From positions 62,001-126,000 of the forward strand of contig CANLUH010000008.1 in the NCBI GenBank assembly GCA_947494205.1: DNA of 64,000 bases, given 5' to 3'. A program made the translations under genes and the position numbers. Below, piece by piece: positions 9,337-17,903 of this stretch (position 1 is its first letter; the number at the start of each line of letters is the position of its first letter). Source of the stretch: an uncultured Flavobacteriaceae bacterium. GTDB lineage: Bacteria; Bacteroidota; Bacteroidia; Flavobacteriales; Flavobacteriaceae. The notes under the pieces are model-generated. The model was not told where the DNA came from. It saw nothing but the letters and a program-made list of their open reading frames with translations, and did no database searches.

Positions 9337-9765
9337 ATGAGAATAAAAGACTCTAATTTAGCCGACTTTATTGAAGATATTCATATCTCAAATAACGGAA
9401 CCTATTATTTTTTTGAACACTTTATTATTGCTGAGATTAATGAAGGCATAGTTTACACATGGGAATCTGCTCAAGATATTATAGAAGCTGCCATAGAACA
9501 TTATGGTGAAAATCCATCCATATGCTACATTACTAACAGAGTTAATAAATATGAAGTAAAACCATCAGATTGGCTAAAATTTTTTAGAAAGAGCTACTTT
9601 ATTAATGGTTATGCTATTGTATCTTATACAGAACGTGGTTGGATTAATGCTATTTTAGAAAAGTTTTTCTTAACAACCAAAGTCGAATATTTTTCAGATT
9701 TATATGAAGCTGTAGAATGGGCTAAAGTTCAAGCAAAAATTAGAAACAAAACCAATAGTTTTTAG
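9337..9765 (+). CDS. hypothetical protein, second of a tandem paralogue pair
   Basis: Protein of 142 residues clearly paralogous to the preceding gene along its whole length, including the blocks INEGIVYTWE, PSICYITNRVN and YTERGWINAILEKFFLTTKV. There is no signal peptide, membrane segment or catalytic-looking motif. The duplication plus a shared upstream motif suggests related control. A gap of about 170 bp separates the genes, so they may not share one transcript. Function unknown; STAS-like topology is only a suggestion. Confidence 0.75.
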   Translation: MRIKDSNLADFIEDIHISNNGTYYFFEHFIIAEINEGIVYTWESAQDIIEAAIEHYGENPSICYITNRVNKYEVKPSDWLKFFRKSYFINGYAIVSYTERGWINAILEKFFLTTKVEYFSDLYEAVEWAKVQAKIRNKTNSF

Positions 9766-9843
9766 TCTTTTTAACAATACTCTTATTTTTAGTCTATTTC
9801 TTTTTTATATTTTAGTGCCACTTTAAACACTATATATAAAACT

Positions 9844-10935
9844 ATGAAACGCTATATTTTACTTTCTTTTATCTGTTTATTTTCAATATCTATATTCTCT
9901 CAAGATTATGAGTTTAAAACTGTAGTAGATTTAGATGCTACAGATGTTATTAGTCAAGGACAGACTGGAACTTGCTGGAGTTTTTCTACCTCTTCCTTTT
10001 TAGAAAGTGAAATTATAAGACTTACTGGTAAACGTATTGATTTGTCTGAGATGTACACTGTAAGACAAACCTATCCAAAAAAGGCTTGGAATTATGTAAT
10101 GAGACAAGGTAAAGCACAATTTAGTGAAGGAGGATTAGCCCACGATGTTTTAAATAGTGTTGCCGACCATGGACTAGTACCTTTAAGTGCTTATTCAGGA
10201 TTAAAAGGAGATGCCAAAATGCATAACCATTCTAAAATGGTTAAAGATATTAAAGCCGTTTTAACAGATTATATTAAGGAATCTAAAACAGATTGGAAGC
10301 AAAAAACAAATGCTATTTTAGATGAAGCTCTGGGTGAAAACATTACGTCTTTTACTTATGATGGTGTTGAGTATACTCCGCTTTCTTTTTTAAAAATGAC
10401 AAAAATAAAACCTGAGAATTATGTAAACTTAACAAGTTTTACTCATAAACCATTATACTCTAATTTTGTACTAAATATTCCTGATAACTTTTCGAACGGA
10501 AGCTTTGACAATGTATCTTTAGATGAACTAATTGGTACTATTGATAATGCTTTAAAAAATGGCTTTACAGTAGAATTAGATTGCGATGTTAGTGAGAAAA
10601 CTTTTTCAGCTAAAAATAGTATAGCAGTGGTACCTCATAATAAAGAAGAAAACGAACGCGCTTTAAAAAACACCGTTAAAGAATTAGATATCACTCCAGA
10701 ATTAAGACAACAGGAGTTCGAAAACTACAATACTACAGATGATCATTTAATGCATATTACTGGATTGGTAAAAGATCAAAATGGAACAAAATATTATAAG
10801 GTAAAAAACTCTTGGGGTAAAATAGGTAATGGTGGTTATATTTACATGAGCGAAGCTTATATGCGTTTAAAAACCATTTCTATTACATTACACAAAGATG
10901 CATTAAAAACTGATTTGGCAAAAAAGTTAAATTAA
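9844..10935 (+). CDS. secreted C1-family cysteine peptidase (bleomycin hydrolase / aminopeptidase C-like)
   Basis: Papain-superfamily protein of 363 residues. A signal peptide (about residues 1-19, ending SIFSQ) sends it to the periplasm or outside, unlike classical cytoplasmic bleomycin hydrolase. The active site is visible: Gln38 and Cys44 in QGQTGTCWSFST, His301 in DDHLMHITGL, and Asn322 in KVKNSWGKIGNGGY. The RQGKAQFSEGG stretch resembles the C1B subfamily. Gene-end hairpin at 10972-11011. Likely role in peptide breakdown; substrate unknown. Confidence 0.87.
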   Translation: MKRYILLSFICLFSISIFSQDYEFKTVVDLDATDVISQGQTGTCWSFSTSSFLESEIIRLTGKRIDLSEMYTVRQTYPKKAWNYVMRQGKAQFSEGGLAHDVLNSVADHGLVPLSAYSGLKGDAKMHNHSKMVKDIKAVLTDYIKESKTDWKQKTNAILDEALGENITSFTYDGVEYTPLSFLKMTKIKPENYVNLTSFTHKPLYSNFVLNIPDNFSNGSFDNVSLDELIGTIDNALKNGFTVELDCDVSEKTFSAKNSIAVVPHNKEENERALKNTVKELDITPELRQQEFENYNTTDDHLMHITGLVKDQNGTKYYKVKNSWGKIGNGGYIYMSEAYMRLKTISITLHKDALKTDLAKKLN

Positions 10936-10971
10936 TTTTGTGTTTAATTCTAAAAACACAAAATACTCAAT

Positions 10972-11011
10972 AAAAAAAGACCTGCTAGTAGTTTATAGCA
11001 GGTCTTTTTTT
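10972..11011. terminator. bidirectional rho-independent terminator
   Basis: Perfect 16-bp inverted repeat (AAAAAAAGACCTGCTA and its complement) with an 8-nt loop. It has A- and T-tracts on both sides and lies between convergent genes, so it can end both transcripts. Confidence 0.9.
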
Positions 11012-11029
11012 TATCTATAGCAAACGGAC

Positions 11030-11863
11030 TTAAACTAAGTAGATACCGTCGTTAACTTTAATTTCTATTAGCTTTTGTTTGTATAACGAACCTATAGCCT
11101 TTTTAAAATTCTTCTTACTCATTTGAAGTTGTTCTTTTATAGCTTCAGGTGACGATTTATCATGTAATGGTAAGTAATTTGAGTTGTCTGCTAAGGCCTT
11201 TAAAATTAATTCGGCATTAGGTTCTATATTTCTATAGCCAATTTGTCCCAATGTAATATCAATTTTGTTACCAGGTCTAATCTTTTTAACAATTCCTTTT
11301 AATTTATCGCCTACACTTAAATCTTGGAAAATTTGGTCTTTATATATTAATCCAAAGTGCTTATTATTTACAATAACATTCATTCCTATATCACTAGGAT
11401 GAGATACTATAATATCTACCGTATCAAATTCAGAAACGCTTAAATCTTCATTACTTAAAAAACGATTGGTTTTACTAGATGCAGCAAGACGTTCTGTTTT
11501 ATCGTCCATATAACAATGTACTAAGTACCATCCTCCTTTTTTCATAGGAAATACTTGTTCTTTAAATGGGCAAAATAATTCTTTAACTAATCCCCAATCT
11601 AAAAACGCACCATGATTAGTAACGTCATTACATCTTAACACAGCAAATTCTCCTACGGTAATGTAAGGTTCGTCTGTAGTAGCTATAATACGCTCTTCGT
11701 TATCTAAGTATACAAATACGTTTAGAGTATCTCCTATTTCAAAATGTTCTGGTACATATCTATTAGGTAGTAACACTTCATTTTCATCTGCATCTCCAAG
11801 AAATAAACCGGGTTCAGTATCTCTTAATATCTCTAATGTATTGTATTGTCCTATATTTATCAT
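11030..11863 (-). CDS. CvfB-like S1 RNA-binding protein
   Basis: Protein of 277 residues with the CvfB architecture: tandem S1-like OB-fold domains and a C-terminal winged helix. The N-terminal GQYNTLEILRDTEPGLFLGD is characteristic. Later GVVKKIRPGNKIDITLGQIG is the third S1 strand set, and the final 70 residues (SPEAIKEQLQMSKKNFKKAI) form the winged-helix part. CvfB of staphylococci binds RNA and affects virulence regulation; the role in Bacteroidota is unknown. It starts about 75 bp downstream of the DUF2853 gene but a terminator lies between, so it is probably its own unit. Confidence 0.87.
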   Translation of the reverse strand: MINIGQYNTLEILRDTEPGLFLGDADENEVLLPNRYVPEHFEIGDTLNVFVYLDNEERIIATTDEPYITVGEFAVLRCNDVTNHGAFLDWGLVKELFCPFKEQVFPMKKGGWYLVHCYMDDKTERLAASSKTNRFLSNEDLSVSEFDTVDIIVSHPSDIGMNVIVNNKHFGLIYKDQIFQDLSVGDKLKGIVKKIRPGNKIDITLGQIGYRNIEPNAELILKALADNSNYLPLHDKSSPEAIKEQLQMSKKNFKKAIGSLYKQKLIEIKVNDGIYLV

Positions 11864-11885
11864 TTTGCAAAGGTAGTAATATAAA

Positions 11886-11916
11886 AAAAGCGTTACAACT
11901 AGATTGTAACGCTTTT
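11886..11916 (-). terminator. rho-independent terminator of the DUF2853 gene
   Basis: Thirteen-bp perfect stem (AAAAGCGTTACAA) with a 5-nt loop. On the minus strand it is followed by a T-tract, 22 bp after the stop of the DUF2853 gene. Confidence 0.85.
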
Positions 11917-11937
11917 ATAAATTATAATATAAAGCTT

Positions 11938-12282
11938 TTATTTATTGTAAACTGCTTCTTTTTTAAAGTGCTTAGCTAGTAAATAATATACTACTGCCCT
12001 GTATTTAGTTCTGTTAGAACGTCCGTATTGTTCCATTACTGCATCGATTGCTTTATCTAAATCTGCGCTATCAGCTAAACCTAATTTTTTAATTAAAAAA
12101 TTGTTCTTTACTGTAGCTAATTCAGAATCGTCAGTACCTGAAACAGTAGAAGAGTCTTTATTGTAAATAGATGGTCCACAACCAATTGTTACTTTTGTTA
12201 AAAAATCCATATCTGGTTCTACACCACACTTATCTTTTAAGTCTGCTGCGTATTTTACGATAAGCTCGTCACGTTTACTCAT
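11938..12282 (-). CDS. DUF2853 family protein
   Basis: Small soluble protein of 114 residues, mostly helical. MSKRDELIVKYAADLK at the start and the C-terminal GRSNRTKYRAVVYYLLAKHF match what I know of DUF2853, a family without known function. No membrane segments. It is flanked by its own terminator and a 120 bp upstream gap, so it is probably monocistronic. Confidence 0.85.
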   Translation of the reverse strand: MSKRDELIVKYAADLKDKCGVEPDMDFLTKVTIGCGPSIYNKDSSTVSGTDDSELATVKNNFLIKKLGLADSADLDKAIDAVMEQYGRSNRTKYRAVVYYLLAKHFKKEAVYNK

Positions 12283-12402
12283 AATGTCTTATAGTTTTAA
12301 TTATTATTGGTTACTAAATATACAATTTTTTTGAACCAATTATTTTTTCTGTAAAGTAAATTTTACATTCTTTATCGATAAAACACAAATAAAGCAGATA
12401 AT

Positions 12403-14127
12403 TTACTTTATGGCCTTAAAATAGTCTAATAAAGTTGTATCATTAATTTTGCTAGGCGTAAATACTTCTAATAGTTTTGGAGTATTAGTAACAGTATAAA
12501 ATTCTTTTAAATTAGATTTTAGTTCACTTTCATTATTAGCTTTCAAATAATCGAAACCAAACATGGCACAAAGATGTGAAGCGTTTAAATGATGCTTTGT
12601 TTCAAAGTAAGTATCAAAATTGTCTGTGTTTTTATGTCCCGGAAGAATTCTAAAAATACCGCCTCCAGTATTATTAATAACAATTATTCTAAAATTATTA
12701 GGTATATAATTGTTCCATAGCGCATTACTATCGTAGAAGAAACTTAAATCTCCGGTTACAAATACGGTTTGTTCATCTGTAGTCGTTGCCGCACCAATAG
12801 CTGTACTGGTACTTCCATCTATACCACTTGTGCCACGATTACAAAACACTTGTAATGTTTTATTGATATCGAACAACTGTACATATCTAATAGCCGAACT
12901 ATTCCCTACTTGAAACAAACTATTATTAGGAATACTTTTAAGCAGTATATCGAACACTTTAAAATCGGAAAAAGGTATCTGTTGTATATACTCTGCATGT
13001 TTTGTCCTCCTTGTAGACATTACTTTTTGCCAATAGGTATTATAATCACTTTCTATACATTTAGTTTGCATAAACAAATGACTAAAAAAATGATTTTCGG
13101 ATATTTTAAAATGTTTATTCAATACAAAAAACGTATCGTTGGCATTATTATTACCAACATGCCAATGTTCTTTTGGTTTATAATCGCGTAAAAAACGTTT
13201 TACTTTTTTAGAAACCACCAAGCCACCAAAGGTTAACAAAATATCTGGTTGTAATAACTCGAACTCAGCATCTGTTAATGGCGCTATTAATTTATCTATA
13301 CTTGGAAAAAACGAATCGTGATGTAAATTAGACGTTGTTTCTGTTAATACAATAACACTAGCATCGTTTCCTAATTGTTCTAAAAAATGCTGCTCTATAG
13401 TATTAGGATTACTTACCCCAACTAAAACTAATTTTCGTTTAGCATTATTCCAAAGTGTCGCATATTCTCTAAAATTTTCATTAGGAGCATCTAGCGTTTT
13501 CGCTTCAATTATGTTAGGTTTTACAGTTAATGCTTCTACTCTATCGTACAGTGGTTCATCAAAAGGCACATTAATATGCACTGGTCCATTATGCATTAAT
13601 GCTGTATTAAACGCTTTATTAATTTCTATTTCGTTTTGTTGCTGTATGCTTTGCTGTAAACCTAAATACTTTTCTAGTTTATTTTCATCGGCTTTAAACG
13701 CTTCTCCTTCTTTTAAATCTTCTTTTAAGTTTGCCGAATATAAAATATGGTTCTTATAAACCTCTTTTTGATTGACAGTTTGTCCATCTCCAATCCCTAT
13801 TAAATGTTCTGGTCTATCTGCCGAAATAACAGCTAAGGGAATATTACTATAATAAGCTTCGGAAATGGCTGGATAATAGTTTAATAAAGCACTACCAGAA
13901 GTACAGACTAAAGCTACAGGCATTTTTGTTTGTTGTGCAATACCTAATGCAAAAAAACCAGCACAACGCTCGTCTACAATACTATAACATTTAAAAAAAG
14001 AATCGTGAGTAAATCCAATGGTTAAAGGTGCATTTCTACTGCCTGGAGATAATACAATATGTTTTATATTTTTAGCTTTACAAAGTGTTATTACAGTTTG
14101 TGCTAAAGGGATTTTTGGGTATATCAT
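12403..14127 (-). CDS. menD: SEPHCHC synthase
   Basis: Thiamine-diphosphate enzyme of 574 residues that joins isochorismate and 2-oxoglutarate at the first committed step of menaquinone synthesis. The catalytic glutamate motif VDERCAGFFALG lies near residue 50. The ThDP/Mg site GDLSFFYDSNALWNN, followed by INNTGGGIF, lies near residue 450. Three-domain length is normal. It lies 83 bp downstream of the isochorismate synthase gene on the same strand, which supplies its substrate. Confidence 0.96.
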   Translation of the reverse strand: MIYPKIPLAQTVITLCKAKNIKHIVLSPGSRNAPLTIGFTHDSFFKCYSIVDERCAGFFALGIAQQTKMPVALVCTSGSALLNYYPAISEAYYSNIPLAVISADRPEHLIGIGDGQTVNQKEVYKNHILYSANLKEDLKEGEAFKADENKLEKYLGLQQSIQQQNEIEINKAFNTALMHNGPVHINVPFDEPLYDRVEALTVKPNIIEAKTLDAPNENFREYATLWNNAKRKLVLVGVSNPNTIEQHFLEQLGNDASVIVLTETTSNLHHDSFFPSIDKLIAPLTDAEFELLQPDILLTFGGLVVSKKVKRFLRDYKPKEHWHVGNNNANDTFFVLNKHFKISENHFFSHLFMQTKCIESDYNTYWQKVMSTRRTKHAEYIQQIPFSDFKVFDILLKSIPNNSLFQVGNSSAIRYVQLFDINKTLQVFCNRGTSGIDGSTSTAIGAATTTDEQTVFVTGDLSFFYDSNALWNNYIPNNFRIIVINNTGGGIFRILPGHKNTDNFDTYFETKHHLNASHLCAMFGFDYLKANNESELKSNLKEFYTVTNTPKLLEVFTPSKINDTTLLDYFKAIK

Positions 14128-14210
14128 AGTTAAGATAAAATCTTATACCATTTACTAATAAAAATTATTGAATTTTAATATTAGTTGGTATACTACAAAA
14201 ATACAAAATA

Positions 14211-15344
14211 TTATAAAATAGATTTTATTGTTAGTGTTTTATTAACCGTTTCTTCCCACTCTTTTTCGGGTATAGAATCTTTGGTAATCCCTCCGCCTAC
14301 GTATAGTATAGTCTCATTATTCTTGTATTGCATACAACGTAAGTTTACAAAGAGATTTGTTACTGTTTTAAGTGTGTTGTAAGCATTATTTTCTACATTA
14401 CGCCTATTGTTATTTCTTGTAATGTGCTCTTTAATATTTAGTTCACCTAAAAAACCTGTATAGAACTCACGATTATAATTCTCGTTATCTAAAATAAATT
14501 GTTTGGCTTTTGTTTTTGGCATGCCACAAACTGCAGGTGTAGGATGTAATGCTAATACTATATTTTTTAAATTATTGTTTCCTTTTTCTAAAAGTCCACG
14601 TAATTCTGTTTTTAAATGTAATAGATTTCCAGCTTTTAGTGTTTCTGTTTTCCCTATGCTTAAACTACTTACTAAAGGTTTTACATAGTCTATAATAAAA
14701 TCGGTTACAAATTGTTGTTCTGTTCGTTCTTTATCTTGCCAAATAACATCTGTAGTACCATTATATCGTTGTGTACCGGCCAAAGCCATTGTAGACAATT
14801 GATTACCTTGTACTTTTAACAATGTTTCTGGTGTTGCGCCTAACCAAAGCCCAATATTAGGATGATACCAACAGTATACAAATGCTGTTTTATAACTATC
14901 TAGTAGTTTTTTAAATAGATTTATAGGATTTCCTTCTGAAGACTTTATTGCTTCTTTTCTGGAAATTACTACTTTTTTAAACGCATTATCTTCATCTATT
15001 GCTTTTACTGCTTTATCTACAAGATTAATATGAAAATCTTTTATTACTTCGGAAGTATTTTCACTACCTTTTTCGTCTTCCGAAGCATTACTGTATAATT
15101 CACCCGAAGTGTATTTTGTTACAATAGCTTCTGAATATTCTAACGGAATTAAGATGCTATCATCTTCAGTATTAAAAGGTGCAAACACAAAACCACTTTC
15201 CGTAAAATCTTCTATTTTATATAACTCGTTATTGTTTTGTAATAATCCTTTTACAGAAATTGCATTTGGTTTTCTATAGACAACAAATGGTAGTTTCTTA
15301 TTATAATGTTTAATAATGGTACTAAAAAAAGAGTCCTGATTCAT
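14211..15344 (-). CDS. menF: isochorismate synthase
   Basis: Chorismate-binding enzyme of 377 residues. Conserved motifs are KKVVISRKEAI (catalytic lysine), LALAGTQRY near the middle, ALHPTPAVCGMPK with the general-acid glutamate region nearby, REFYTGFLGE, and the C-terminal VGGGITKDSIPEKEWEET metal-binding segment. The fold is shared with EntC and salicylate synthases. Placement between the thioesterase (3 bp gap) and menD makes the menaquinone role most likely. It probably forms an operon thioesterase-menF-menD. Confidence 0.93.
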   Translation of the reverse strand: MNQDSFFSTIIKHYNKKLPFVVYRKPNAISVKGLLQNNNELYKIEDFTESGFVFAPFNTEDDSILIPLEYSEAIVTKYTSGELYSNASEDEKGSENTSEVIKDFHINLVDKAVKAIDEDNAFKKVVISRKEAIKSSEGNPINLFKKLLDSYKTAFVYCWYHPNIGLWLGATPETLLKVQGNQLSTMALAGTQRYNGTTDVIWQDKERTEQQFVTDFIIDYVKPLVSSLSIGKTETLKAGNLLHLKTELRGLLEKGNNNLKNIVLALHPTPAVCGMPKTKAKQFILDNENYNREFYTGFLGELNIKEHITRNNNRRNVENNAYNTLKTVTNLFVNLRCMQYKNNETILYVGGGITKDSIPEKEWEETVNKTLTIKSIL

Positions 15345-15347
15345 AAA

Positions 15348-15770
15348 CTACTTTTTTGGTAGTGTTATGGTCGATAATTTACAGGCAGAAATTAAATTAT
15401 CATTATCATCTGTTATGGAAATATTTAATAATTGTGTAGTTCTCCCTTTATGTATAAATGTAGATTTTGCATACACATAACCCTCTCTAACACTTTTTAA
15501 ATGGTTTGCAGTAATTTCTATACCACGTACCATCGTATTTTCAGTATCTAAAAATAAATGCGAAGCAAAGCTTCCTACGCTTTCTGCTAATGCAGCTGTT
15601 GCCCCCCCATGTAACACGCCATCTGGCTGATATACTCTAGAATTAACGGGCATTCTTGCAACTACAAAATCTTCACCATAATCTATAAACTCTATATTTA
15701 AAGTCTCCATTAATGTATTTTTACAAATAGCATTTGCTTTTGTTATTATAGCCTCTTTAGATAATTGCAT
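15348..15770 (-). CDS. PaaI-type hotdog thioesterase, candidate DHNA-CoA hydrolase
   Basis: Hotdog-fold acyl-CoA thioesterase of 140 residues from the chosen start. The core motif GVLHGGATAALAESVGSFAS carries the catalytic acid region. ITANHLKSVREG and STITLPKK complete the fold. I choose ATG 15770 over an upstream ATG at 15818, because a TAnnTTTG promoter element at 15801-15808 lies between them. It is 3 bp from menF, so it may hydrolyse DHNA-CoA, a step otherwise missing here. That specific role is inferred from position; PaaI-like activity on other CoA esters is the alternative. Confidence 0.85.
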   Translation of the reverse strand: MQLSKEAIITKANAICKNTLMETLNIEFIDYGEDFVVARMPVNSRVYQPDGVLHGGATAALAESVGSFASHLFLDTENTMVRGIEITANHLKSVREGYVYAKSTFIHKGRTTQLLNISITDDNDNLISACKLSTITLPKK

Positions 15771-15800
15771 AGAAGTAAATATTTTTTGAACTTTACAACG

Positions 15801-15808
15801 CAAAAATA
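15801..15808 (-). promoter_or_regulatory. candidate -7 element for the thioesterase-menF-menD operon
   Basis: TATTTTTG on the minus strand fits TAnnTTTG and lies 30 bp upstream of ATG 15770. No good TTG -33 element at ideal spacing was found. Confidence 0.35.
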
Positions 15809-15826
15809 CAAAAAGCAAAACCTAAA

Positions 15827-16462
15827 ATGGATACCACTCTAAAAGAAATATCATATAGTACTACAAAACCTTACGCCACTTTAAATACACTTACAGAACG
15901 CACTAAAAATGTGTGGTTTGTGTGCCATGGAATGGGGCATTTAAGTTATTATTTTTTAAGACATTTTAAAGGATTAAACCCAGATGAGAATTACATCATT
16001 GCGCCGCAAGCACCAAGTTTGTATTATCAAGGTACTACATTTAAACATGTAGGTGCAAGTTGGTTAACTCGAGAAAATACGAGTGCCGAAACTGAAAATA
16101 TAATGCAGTACTTTGATGCCATTTTTAAAGCTGAAAACCTACCTCAGCACCTAAACCTAAATATTTTAGGGTATTCGCAAGGTGTTAGTGTTTCTATGCG
16201 TTATATAGCTAAACGACAATTATATTGTTCGCAACTTATTTTACATTCTGGTGGTATACCAAAAGAGTTAACACCTGCAGATTTTGAGTTTTTAAATACT
16301 AATGTCTCTTTGGTTTATGGTACAAAAGATGAGTATTTAAATGACGAACGCATTGCTTACGAAACTGAAAGGGCTAATAGTTTATTTAAAAATAAAGTTA
16401 CTATTATTCCGTTTGATGGTACACATGAAGTAAATAGCGATGTAATAGTTCGTTTGGGTTAG
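15827..16462 (+). CDS. alpha/beta hydrolase (carboxylesterase-like)
   Basis: Cytoplasmic alpha/beta hydrolase of 211 residues. The oxyanion region is FVCHGMGHL, the nucleophile elbow GYSQGVSVS (serine near residue 121), the acid VYGTKDEYL and the histidine DGTHEVNS. The elbow resembles the phospholipase/carboxylesterase family rather than classical MenH. It is divergent from the thioesterase-menF-menD operon. A menH gene is otherwise absent from the window, so a SHCHC synthase role is conceivable but not supported by motif. Confidence 0.82.
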   Translation: MDTTLKEISYSTTKPYATLNTLTERTKNVWFVCHGMGHLSYYFLRHFKGLNPDENYIIAPQAPSLYYQGTTFKHVGASWLTRENTSAETENIMQYFDAIFKAENLPQHLNLNILGYSQGVSVSMRYIAKRQLYCSQLILHSGGIPKELTPADFEFLNTNVSLVYGTKDEYLNDERIAYETERANSLFKNKVTIIPFDGTHEVNSDVIVRLG

Positions 16463-16555
16463 ATTATAAGTGGTGAGTTATAAGTTATTTACTCAGATGG
16501 AAACGTTGAAGTTGAAAGCTCTCTAATTTAAACTAATAATTATATTAAAAACAAA

Positions 16556-17128
16556 ATGATACAAACTTTAGAAAACGACAGAGTAAAACTCTCACTTTTA
16601 GGTTTAGATAATTATGCGCATTTAACAGCTATTGCTAAAGAGAAAGATCTTATTTACTATTCTCCTAGTGTTATTTCTACCCCAGAACAATTAAAAAGTT
16701 ATGTAGAAACAGCAATAGCTGGATTTAATAATAATACTACACTGCCGTTTATTATTTATGATAAGGAACAACAAGTCTATGCTGGTAGTACACGTTTCGG
16801 TCTTATAGACCATAACAATAAAGTATTACACATTGGCTGGACTTGGTTAGGTAAAGCATTTCAAGGCACTGGATTAAATAAAAATGCTAAATTTTTAATG
16901 TTGCAATACGCTTTCGAAACGCTTCAATTTGAAAAAGTAGAGTTTCGTATCGATGAGCGTAATACAAAATCGAGAAAAGCTGTAGAAAAAATTGGTGGAA
17001 CATTAGAAGGCATACTACGAAAAAATACTATAATGCAAGACGGTTTTAGACGCAGTACTTGCTGCTACGGTATTTTAAAAGAAGAATGGTCAACAATTAA
17101 ATCTACACTTTTTAAAGACTTAATGTAA
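16556..17128 (+). CDS. GNAT family N-acetyltransferase (RimJ/RimL type)
   Basis: Acetyltransferase of 190 residues with the RimJ/RimL layout. The acetyl-CoA binding segment is WLGKAFQGTGLNKNAK (about residues 100-115), followed by KVEFRIDERNTKSRKAVEKIG (the family's conserved NxxSxxxxEKxG-like stretch). It ends in a C-terminal strand near GILKEEW. The substrate could be a protein N-terminus, antibiotic or small amine. The 3' end overlaps the convergent PAS gene by 9 bp. Confidence 0.87.
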   Translation: MIQTLENDRVKLSLLGLDNYAHLTAIAKEKDLIYYSPSVISTPEQLKSYVETAIAGFNNNTTLPFIIYDKEQQVYAGSTRFGLIDHNNKVLHIGWTWLGKAFQGTGLNKNAKFLMLQYAFETLQFEKVEFRIDERNTKSRKAVEKIGGTLEGILRKNTIMQDGFRRSTCCYGILKEEWSTIKSTLFKDLM

Positions 17129-17614
17129 TTTATAGACCTCCTTTTCTAATGCTAATAAATGAGATAGTTTATCTTCTCTATCACGTATTGGAAAAATCTC
17201 AATATCACAAATGTATTGTTCACCGTTTTTTCTGTAATTAATAACGCGTTCTTTAACGTGAGATTCTTGTTTTAAATTTTCTCTAATAGTATTTAAAGCT
17301 TCTTTTGAAGAAGCTTCGCCTTGAAGAAATTTTGGTTGTTTTCCTTTAGAAAAGTTAATGGGATAACCAGACATTTTTACAAAACCTTTATTCACCCACT
17401 CTATTTCTTGTTTTGTATTTGTTAAAACGAGTGCTTCAAACGCATTATTTTTTAATAGTTCTTCAATATCTACAGACCAATTAAAACGAGCTTTAAATTC
17501 GTTTAATATTGCTATTTCTGTGTTTCTTATAAATTCTTGGGCTTGTCTATCTAAAGATACAGAATAAATATCCCAGCTTTTTAAAGGTCCTATTAGTGTT
17601 TTAGTTGTACTCAT
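17120..17614 (-). CDS. LOV-like PAS domain protein lacking the photoactive cysteine
   Basis: Single-domain protein of 164 residues. Residues 1-45 are helical and residues 55-160 form a PAS domain. The domain follows LOV order: VNKGFVKMSGY, then GKQPKFLQGEAS at the flavin-cysteine position, then INYRKNGEQYICDIEIFPIRD. In photoactive LOV domains the loop is GxNCRFLQ; here the cysteine is replaced by proline, so a flavin-cysteinyl photocycle is not expected. It has no attached output domain. Start is ATG 17614; a TTG one codon upstream is possible. A cobalamin riboswitch at 17736-17840 precedes it on the same strand, about 120 bp away. Confidence 0.8.
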   Translation of the reverse strand: MSTTKTLIGPLKSWDIYSVSLDRQAQEFIRNTEIAILNEFKARFNWSVDIEELLKNNAFEALVLTNTKQEIEWVNKGFVKMSGYPINFSKGKQPKFLQGEASSKEALNTIRENLKQESHVKERVINYRKNGEQYICDIEIFPIRDREDKLSHLLALEKEVYKLH

Positions 17615-17735
17615 CAATTTAGTTTTAAACTAACAACGATTAAGTAATAATTAAGATAGAGTTATATAAAAGTCATCCTTTTACAGTATAGATACTATCA
17701 ATTAGCTTCAAATCGCGAAAGCATTATTGTAACAT

Positions 17736-17840
17736 AATAAAGGCAAGTAATCTGACTTATAATAATCTAATTATTAATTACAGTTGCGCGACAGCTTGTG
17801 ATTTTAACACAATTCCTTTTATAGCATAGCTACCTTTATT
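17736..17840 (-). promoter_or_regulatory. cobalamin riboswitch (compact Cbl-II-like)
   Basis: On the minus strand the conserved core is readable. It runs from an AATAAAGG strand through GGAAT, a short hairpin around GTTAAAATCAC, the B12-box-like GCTGTCGCGCAACTGTAA, and AAGTCAGATTACTTGCC, to CCTTTATT. The outer AATAAAGG and CCTTTATT pair as P1. The B12-box block and the AGTCAG-n-CTTGCC block fit the cobalamin element very well. The peripheral stems P8-P12 of adenosylcobalamin-type switches seem absent, as in the short class. The only gene downstream is the LOV-like PAS gene. Confidence 0.87.
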
Positions 17841-17903
17841 TATACAAAGATAAGACAGTGAAGAAATTTTATAAAGCGTTTTAACATTTAAAGTAATACT
17901 ATG

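Noticed and set aside
12353-12409. AAAGTAAATT inverted repeat near the menD stop
   Set aside because: Ten-bp arms about 37 bp apart in AT-rich DNA; too weak to call a terminator or operator.
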